A stretch of 64,000 nucleotides of DNA from Brevibacillus sp. DP1.3A (GTDB taxonomy: Bacteria; Bacillota; Bacilli; Brevibacillales; Brevibacillaceae). Positions within the stretch are counted from its first letter, which is position 1, and each line of letters begins with the position of its first letter. The translations under genes and the position numbers were made by a program. The DNA lies in assembly GCF_013284245.2 (NCBI RefSeq), contig NZ_CP085876.1:3703001-3767000 (forward strand), given 5' to 3'. Of this stretch, positions 58,719 to 64,000 are shown piece by piece. The notes under the pieces were generated by a model. It worked only from the letters and a program-made list of their open reading frames with translations, was not told the origin of the DNA and ran no database searches.

Positions 58719-61304
58719 TTACAACCGCGGATCGATCTCTTTTTCCTTCGCCACTTCAAAGAGCATCGTTGCGACTGCTTTTTGATACTCCGTATTTTCT
58801 GGAGAAATGTCGTCGAATTTGAAACCAAGCATCCGCTCACCCAGCCTGTGTTCCTGCATCGAAGTCTTGAGCTTTTTCGTAATATTTTTCTGATTGAAAA
58901 GCTTGCGATACTTGTGAGGGAAACGGTAATCGTAGCCATAAATAATTGCCAAGTACTCCGGATTGCGAACCTTCATGGCAGGCACGACCTTCTGATCGAT
59001 CAACTCTGGCTTGATCACGATGCCTTCCATTTTGTTTTCCAGTGTAATCGTGGAAAAGTAACGTGTCGCTTGTTCATACGCATTCGGCTCAGACAAATCG
59101 ATGGCGAGAATATGATCGTCATTTACGATGCGATACATATCGGATGTTTTCCAATTCGGCAATTGCTCGTCTCCATTCAAATAGACGGCCTTTAGAATGG
59201 AAAAAGGCTTGTAGTCAAGCTCCCCTTCTCCTGCATAGAGTTCCATCTGTTTTTGGTAAATGTGATAGGCCTCCAAATGCTTGTCGACAGGAACGTAACT
59301 CTCTTTGATTTCTCGCACATACTTGTAGTTTTGATACAAGAGTGAACCGAATTTTTCCGTGAGCGCACTCTTGGATAGGTGGAACTGGTCTTTTTCGAAT
59401 CCGCTCTCGTCATAGTTGTGAACGAGTTGGTGAAGCGCCTCTTCAAAACCGCTTTCCTGCAAAAATGCAAATTCACTGCGAAGCGCGGATTCGATTGGTT
59501 TGAACTGCTTTTCGATCAAGCCCTTCCCTATTGCACTCCACGGCAACAATTCGCCGTCCAAGATGAGCATCGCCATTTCATTCTGCTCCATGTATTCGCG
59601 GAACCTTGCATGGAGCTTGTCATAAATCGGTGTCAAATCAACCTGATTGATGGCATAACCGTTTCTGCTAATCGCAAAGCATTTGTCGCGATCATGATGG
59701 AGATAGAGATTGCATCTCGAACCCATGTATTTCGGCTGCAACACGACTTGATGAATACCTCGATTTGCGAAATAGTCCAGCCCCGCCTTCAACGACTCCA
59801 ACTCCTGAGTCGCCTCATCCTTATCCGCCGGAGGCATCGTTCCGGAAATAAAATTGACCTTATTTTGCGAGCAGTAACGGAGTCGACGGAGTTCTTCCTC
59901 TTCCAAATCTCCCATGGATACTTGTTTTTCTGCATGGAACAAGATCGGTAGTTCCTCTGTCATCACCCGATGCTCAGACTGAAACGACTTGAAAAACGGC
60001 TTGTGTGCGATCACGACGGAGGTCAAAGCATTTCCGTGCACACATCCGGTATCGAGATGGAGCTTGTTCTTCAGGCGAAACGTTTTTTGTGCCGCGATAT
60101 GTCCAAAAATATGGTACGGATGGTTACTGACTGCTTCAACCGTCAAAAATGCGAGTTGCTCTTCCAAAGAAGCTGTTCGGTCTATCCGAAAATTGCGTTG
60201 GCGCCGCATCGAATTCGCATCAAGCTTTCCAATGTACTTCTTTTTGCAGGGAGCATGTGTTACATAATAGGACGGGCCAGTCAGTGCGTTAGATCGATAA
60301 AACGGCTGAGCCAGCGTATACAGGTGATTGAACATCGCTGTTAAATCAGCGTCTTTTTCCAAGACGTGTGTGGAATCAAAATAAGTATCCAGTAACTGTG
60401 GTTCTACCCCTTTTAGTTCCTTGCGCAAGTACTTGTAGACAAAATTTTCGTGGTTACCGAGAACAAACAAGAAATGCTGTTGATTTTCGTATAGAAACTC
60501 GATGATCTCCTTGGTTTGCGCTCCTTTGTCGATCCAGTCCCCTGCGACAATGATTTTGGTATGCTGTACCTTTTCAGTCGAGATGAGACGATTGTCCTCG
60601 AGCTTGAATCCGTAGTTTTGCAGGAGACCTTTCAATTCATGGACGCATTCGTGAATGTCTCCGATGATGATGTATGTTTGGTCTTTGGGAAGGATCGTAG
60701 CCAGATATGCATCCTTATTTTCGATCAAGACCTCATAACGAGGATTAGCCACCCCATCAGCTAGTACATAAAAATCTTTGTGCCGTATTCGGTGAATGTC
60801 GTGGTACCCTTCCTTGGCTAATGCTCGGAGCACTTCTTGCTTCAACCGGAGAATATGGTTGGTAATCCATTTTTTTGATCGCTCGGATGCGTAGTAATCA
60901 TCCCGATTGCGATAATCAAAGAGGATCACTTCCAAGCGGTAATTGTTCTCTGCTGCAATTTCGCGGACTTTCGAGCGGAAGTCTTCTGCTAGCCCTGTTG
61001 TATCTACAACCACGAATTCGGCGTTGATCGGAAACGAAGTCACCAAGCGCAGCTTTTCAAACAGGAGCTGAAATGCCTGCTCACTAGCCTCCAGCATCAC
61101 CTGATCATACTTGTCGTAATCATAGCCCAACAGTTCCTGGCGAATGCTATCCGAGGAAATGTATTGGACATTTGCTTTTACGTTTTTTTGTTCATCTGCA
61201 ACAGAAAGCCTCGGCATGAGTACTTCCTTGGCAAAAGTCGTTTTCCCACATTCGGTGGGACCGACGAGCATAAAAATCGTGTGAACCTGCGTCTGTATCA
61301 GCAT
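58719..61304 (-). CDS. pnkp: Pnkp: RNA 5'-kinase / 2',3'-phosphatase / ligase
   Basis: 861 residues, three domains in the order of bacterial Pnkp. Kinase (1-165): P-loop GPTECGKTT at 15-23 and SSDSIR at 50-55 with the Asp and Arg used for catalysis. Metallophosphatase (about 205-425): GDIHE 215-219, GDWIDKG 255-261, GNHE 283-286, THAP 349-352, FGHI and LDTG. Ligase (about 490-861): nucleophile Lys525 in PKYMGSR, LDGELLPW, EGIVIKP and AMKVRN. It heals and seals broken RNA together with Hen1. The Arg of GDxxDRG is Lys260. ATG 61304 follows the hen1 stop by 5 nt, so the two are co-translated. Confidence 0.93.
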   Translation of the reverse strand: MLIQTQVHTIFMLVGPTECGKTTFAKEVLMPRLSVADEQKNVKANVQYISSDSIRQELLGYDYDKYDQVMLEASEQAFQLLFEKLRLVTSFPINAEFVVVDTTGLAEDFRSKVREIAAENNYRLEVILFDYRNRDDYYASERSKKWITNHILRLKQEVLRALAKEGYHDIHRIRHKDFYVLADGVANPRYEVLIENKDAYLATILPKDQTYIIIGDIHECVHELKGLLQNYGFKLEDNRLISTEKVQHTKIIVAGDWIDKGAQTKEIIEFLYENQQHFLFVLGNHENFVYKYLRKELKGVEPQLLDTYFDSTHVLEKDADLTAMFNHLYTLAQPFYRSNALTGPSYYVTHAPCKKKYIGKLDANSMRRQRNFRIDRTASLEEQLAFLTVEAVSNHPYHIFGHIAAQKTFRLKNKLHLDTGCVHGNALTSVVIAHKPFFKSFQSEHRVMTEELPILFHAEKQVSMGDLEEEELRRLRYCSQNKVNFISGTMPPADKDEATQELESLKAGLDYFANRGIHQVVLQPKYMGSRCNLYLHHDRDKCFAISRNGYAINQVDLTPIYDKLHARFREYMEQNEMAMLILDGELLPWSAIGKGLIEKQFKPIESALRSEFAFLQESGFEEALHQLVHNYDESGFEKDQFHLSKSALTEKFGSLLYQNYKYVREIKESYVPVDKHLEAYHIYQKQMELYAGEGELDYKPFSILKAVYLNGDEQLPNWKTSDMYRIVNDDHILAIDLSEPNAYEQATRYFSTITLENKMEGIVIKPELIDQKVVPAMKVRNPEYLAIIYGYDYRFPHKYRKLFNQKNITKKLKTSMQEHRLGERMLGFKFDDISPENTEYQKAVATMLFEVAKEKEIDPRL

Positions 61305-61309
61305 CGTCG

Positions 61310-62575
61310 TTACGCCCCCTTTCTCTGGACAATGACGCCTTGTGTGGTGTGTATGTCATTCACGCCGTCACCTATGGATACAAATTGCCCCTGCACCCCG
61401 GCTTTTTCCATAATCTCGGTCATCCATGCCTGGAACTCTTCTTGTCCCATTTCCCATTTATGATCGTCGTGGCGATAGCCTTCCAGCTCATAGAACTGAT
61501 TAAAATCCGCGTTCGGTGTCGTAATGATAAAATGGTCAAAATCCAATCGACTACAGATTTGCTTAATGAACGCTCTCGCTTCTTCTTTGCTCATATGCTC
61601 AATGACTTCAGTTAAAATGACATCTACCTGCTCACCGTTATAATCCTGTAAAAACTGATCAAGCGAGCGGAACAAAATCAGATTCGAGATTTCTTTTTCC
61701 CCTGCCCTGCGTCTGACTAATTCCAGTGATTGTTCATCGATATCGATCGCATAGTAATACTGCGGCAGCTTGGTAGCGAACGGGATCGCATAAAAGCCTT
61801 CTCCGCATCCGATATCCACAATGGATTTCGTAAAAGGAAGCTTACTCGCGATGTAGTTCCTTCTCTGCAAACCGGTGCTGCCATACTCCAATTGAATGGG
61901 GTAGCGGCTTGTCTTCTCGATCTCAGCCTTGTACTTGCGATAGCGCTCTCTGGTTGTCAGGAAGTTGCGAGCGAACAGGCTTCGTATGTAAAAAGGTGCG
62001 TCGATAACATGGATGCTTTTGATGTATTTATCCAGGATGTTATCGGATATATCGATGTACTCTTTTCCAAGCATACTCAAGAATAGACAGAGCACGCTCA
62101 CGACGTGGAGAAGCTGATGCAGACTCGTTCTCGTTGTGATGGTCAAAGCGTAGCTTTTATCGGCGTGGTGCTTGAGTTCAAAGGTGAAATCCTTGAGGTG
62201 CTTCTCAAAAAATGTCAGATACAGCAGTCGTTCGATGTGAATCATATTAATGAAAAAAACATGCTCGTACCCTTCAACATCCCGCTCGTCGTGTTGCTTC
62301 ATCGGAGCGGAAAAAAATTCATTGATCGCATTTAACGGAAACAAGGGTGTATTGTACCGGGAGACATTCAAATATTCAAAATGCTCCTGTTCGGATTGTT
62401 TGTAGGAAACCTCATTTTCTGCATCTTTAAAGTAAACGTTATATGTATCCGTATTAGAAAACCACCCGTATGCGATGCCTTTTCGAATGGATCGTAAACT
62501 CAGTCCGGAATTCGGATTTTTCTTGATCATGTACGAAAAGTCCGGGTTCTCTGATTGTAGCTGAACAATGGCCAT
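61310..62575 (-). CDS. hen1: Hen1: RNA 3'-terminal ribose 2'-O-methyltransferase
   Basis: 421 residues. ATG 62575 follows CAGAGGTGAG and matches the usual Hen1 N-terminus (MAIVQLQSENPDFSYMIKKNP). The N-terminal ~200 residues are the Hen1-L domain, which in other bacteria activates the Pnkp ligase. The C-terminal methyltransferase has the SAM motif DIGCGEGFY, the metal ligands Glu...Glu-His in TEVIEHM, and His in YRHDDHKWEM. It methylates the 2'-OH at the cut before ligation, protecting the site from recutting. It is the first gene of the pair. Confidence 0.93.
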   Translation of the reverse strand: MAIVQLQSENPDFSYMIKKNPNSGLSLRSIRKGIAYGWFSNTDTYNVYFKDAENEVSYKQSEQEHFEYLNVSRYNTPLFPLNAINEFFSAPMKQHDERDVEGYEHVFFINMIHIERLLYLTFFEKHLKDFTFELKHHADKSYALTITTRTSLHQLLHVVSVLCLFLSMLGKEYIDISDNILDKYIKSIHVIDAPFYIRSLFARNFLTTRERYRKYKAEIEKTSRYPIQLEYGSTGLQRRNYIASKLPFTKSIVDIGCGEGFYAIPFATKLPQYYYAIDIDEQSLELVRRRAGEKEISNLILFRSLDQFLQDYNGEQVDVILTEVIEHMSKEEARAFIKQICSRLDFDHFIITTPNADFNQFYELEGYRHDDHKWEMGQEEFQAWMTEIMEKAGVQGQFVSIGDGVNDIHTTQGVIVQRKGA

Positions 62576-62688
62576 ACGTTGTCTCACCTCTGAAAAAGAA
62601 GAATCAATATCTACTGACAATCTTCGCTTTTTCATCCCATGCCGAACAGGGTAAAAGTATTACGACCTACCAAAAATTACAGGAACAT

Positions 62689-62717
62689 TTGCTACGAGAT
62701 GCTGTTCTTGGTATAGT
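62689..62717 (+). promoter_or_regulatory. sigma-A promoter of the double-MerR gene
   Basis: TTGCTA (62689-62694), a 17-nt spacer and TATAGT (62712-62717), 38 nt before ATG 62755. The opposite strand, reading into hen1, shows GGTA (62673-62670) and TACC (62655-62652 region), a possible but weak MerR dyad. Confidence 0.55.
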
Positions 62718-62754
62718 GAAATCCGCGATAACAAACCAGCGGGAGGTGCGTCAG

Positions 62755-63459
62755 ATGCCTTATTACAAGCCGATTGAGATCGCTCGCGAGCTACATATTA
62801 GCACGAGTGCTTTGCGCCATTATGAATCATGGGGAGTCGTTCCTGCTCCAGATCGTGCAGACAATGGTTATCGACTGTATACAGAAATTCATCTTGCCTA
62901 TTTTCGTTGCCTGCGCGCCATGTTTCCCGGCTTTGGGGTCGCTGTCACCTGTGAAGTCCTTCGATCGCTTCAAAAAGCGGATATGGATGCTGCATTTTGG
63001 CTCGTGAATAAAGAACAGGCCAACCTCCAACAAGAGAAGGTCGCAGCAGACCAAACACTCGAACTTTTGGAAAATCTCGATCTCCCCTTGCCTCCAAACA
63101 AAAAGTGGCGAAACCGCATGACGATTGGTGAAGTCGCTGCTTACACAGGAGTCACAACGTCTGCGATTCGCCATTGGGAAAAAGAAGGCTTGCTTGTACT
63201 GCCACGCGATCCTGAGAATGGCTACCGCCAATTCACTCCCATGGATATACGGAAGATTTTGCTTATCCGCACATTGCGCAATACGGTGTATTTTTTAACG
63301 AATATGAAAGAAATTGTACAAGCAGTAGAAAATCAAAGTATTGAGCAAGCAAAAAAAGTGACGGCAGATGCGATCAGGAGCATTCACGATCGCAATCGCC
63401 ATCAGATGTACGGTGTTAGGCGGTTGGTTGAATTGTGTGAGGTATTGAAGCTCTTGTGA
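62755..63459 (+). CDS. MerR-family regulator with two DNA-binding domains
   Basis: 234 residues from ATG 62755 after GGGAGGTGCG. Two complete MerR HTH-wing units occur: residues about 5-70 (PIEIARELHISTSALRHYESWGVV then DNGYRLY) and about 120-185 (TIGEVAAYTGVTTSAIRHWEKEGLL then ENGYRQF). Between and after them are helical segments, with no TipA or drug-binding domain. MerR proteins normally have one HTH and dimerise, so this may bind as a pseudo-dimer. It is divergent from hen1-pnkp with 179 nt between, which suggests it controls them. Confidence 0.85.
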   Translation: MPYYKPIEIARELHISTSALRHYESWGVVPAPDRADNGYRLYTEIHLAYFRCLRAMFPGFGVAVTCEVLRSLQKADMDAAFWLVNKEQANLQQEKVAADQTLELLENLDLPLPPNKKWRNRMTIGEVAAYTGVTTSAIRHWEKEGLLVLPRDPENGYRQFTPMDIRKILLIRTLRNTVYFLTNMKEIVQAVENQSIEQAKKVTADAIRSIHDRNRHQMYGVRRLVELCEVLKLL

Positions 63460-64000
63460 TTATCTCCCTGTAAAACGCGGTGGAGTCTCGTCTAAGAAAG
63501 CTTTGGTTCCTTCCCGGAAGTCTTCGGTGGATGCCACGAGTCCGAAGTAGTCTGCGCCTAGAAGTGCGGACTCCTCTACTGTCAGGTTACTCCCTCGATG
63601 AATCGCATCCCATGTTAGTTTCACTGCCAGCGGAGACTGAGACAAAATTTCTTGGAGAACCTCCTCTGTTTCTGCCAGTAGCCGCTCATGCGAAACGACC
63701 CGATTTACCAGTCCCATTCGGTATGCTTCATCCGCATCTATCGCTGATCCTGTAAGAAGCAACTCCGCGGCGCGGCCTTTTCCTATTAGCCTAGGGAGTC
63801 TGGTTGTTCCACCAAAGCCCGCCACTGCTCCAATTCGTACTTCGGGATGTCCCATTTTGGCATGATGAACCGCAATACGCAGCGTGCACGATTCTGCGAT
63901 CTCAAGGCCCCCGCCTAACGCATAGCCGTTCATTGCAGCAACGACTACTTTCCCCAACGATTCGATTTGACTGGTCACTGAAACGGCCAACTGAGCAAAA
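63460..64000 (-). CDS. enoyl-CoA hydratase (crotonase family), N-terminus beyond right edge
   Basis: The frame is open to the window end; about 180 C-terminal residues are visible, roughly 70% of a 258-residue crotonase. NGYALGGGLEIAESC provides the oxyanion hole and GHPEVRIGAVAGFGGTTRLPRL the catalytic Glu region. The TTG at 63990 is an internal codon, not a start. Its stop is directly adjacent to the convergent MerR stop. It resembles the hydratase at 22149-22925 and may belong to another fatty-acid operon. Confidence 0.9.
   Translation of the reverse strand, partial: FAQLAVSVTSQIESLGKVVVAAMNGYALGGGLEIAESCTLRIAVHHAKMGHPEVRIGAVAGFGGTTRLPRLIGKGRAAELLLTGSAIDADEAYRMGLVNRVVSHERLLAETEEVLQEILSQSPLAVKLTWDAIHRGSNLTVEESALLGADYFGLVASTEDFREGTKAFLDETPPRFTGR

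Overview
The window looks like chromosome of a Brevibacillus-type member of the Paenibacillaceae (low-to-mid GC Bacillota). The evidence is strong purine-rich ribosome sites before almost every gene, frequent GTG/TTG starts, Bacillus-like gene sets (glnK-glnL/glsA-glnT, FadF, GbsR, YdhK, HxlR) and widespread use of sigma-54 (SigL-like) promoters with enhancer-binding activators. I see no rRNA, tRNA, CRISPR array, insertion sequence or prophage, and no gene-free stretch over 300 bases.

Region 1 (1-26.6 kb, all on the minus strand) is a large catabolic block for long and probably branched alkyl chains. It encodes an alkylsulfatase-like metallo-hydrolase, a zinc alcohol dehydrogenase, an aldehyde dehydrogenase and two acyl-CoA ligases. 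It also encodes three acyl-CoA dehydrogenases, MaoC-type and crotonase-type hydratases, three short-chain dehydrogenases, an SCP-x-like thiolase, a CaiB-family CoA transferase/racemase, a hotdog thioesterase, ETF alpha/beta and a FadF-like membrane Fe-S oxidoreductase (cut by the left edge). An MFS importer and a CBS-PAS-PAS-AAA+-HTH sigma-54 activator sit at its upstream end. Five -24/-12 promoters (GG-N10-GC) drive its transcription units. Upstream of them I find a shared palindrome, TGTWT-N7-AWACA, at about 73-76 and/or 105-108 bp from the -12 element. This points to one coherent SigL regulon under the adjacent activator.

Region 2 (26.6-34.4 kb) holds small independent units: an M14 peptidase, a GbsR-type regulator, a YdhK-like lipoprotein, a MarR regulator divergent from a drug-efflux MFS pump, a serine hydrolase, an HxlR regulator divergent from a quinone reductase (with a 22-codon gene fragment before it), and a VOC protein.

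Region 3 (34.5-41 kb) is a complete 2-oxoacid dehydrogenase operon (E1alpha, E1beta, E2, E3) with its own sigma-54 promoter and a divergent RocR-like activator.

Region 4 (41-48.4 kb) is a sugar-type ABC import and oxidation operon: LacI regulator, isomerase, Gfo/Idh/MocA oxidoreductase, binding protein, two permeases and an SRPBCC protein. The LacI gene appears to lack any canonical start codon and may start at AUU. Region 5 (48.4-53.7 kb) carries an SDR epimerase and MarR pair, an SHMT-like enzyme with a GntR regulator whose mRNA looks leaderless, and an alpha/beta hydrolase-TetR operon.

Region 6 (53.7-58.7 kb) is the glutamine utilisation locus glnL-glnK / glsA-glnT, with the TTTTGT-N4-TTTTGT direct repeat expected of a GlnL site. 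Region 7 (58.7-63.5 kb) is a bacterial RNA-repair cassette: a three-domain Pnkp (kinase-phosphatase-ligase) and the Hen1 2'-O-methyltransferase, divergent from a regulator with two MerR DNA-binding domains. The window ends inside another enoyl-CoA hydratase gene.
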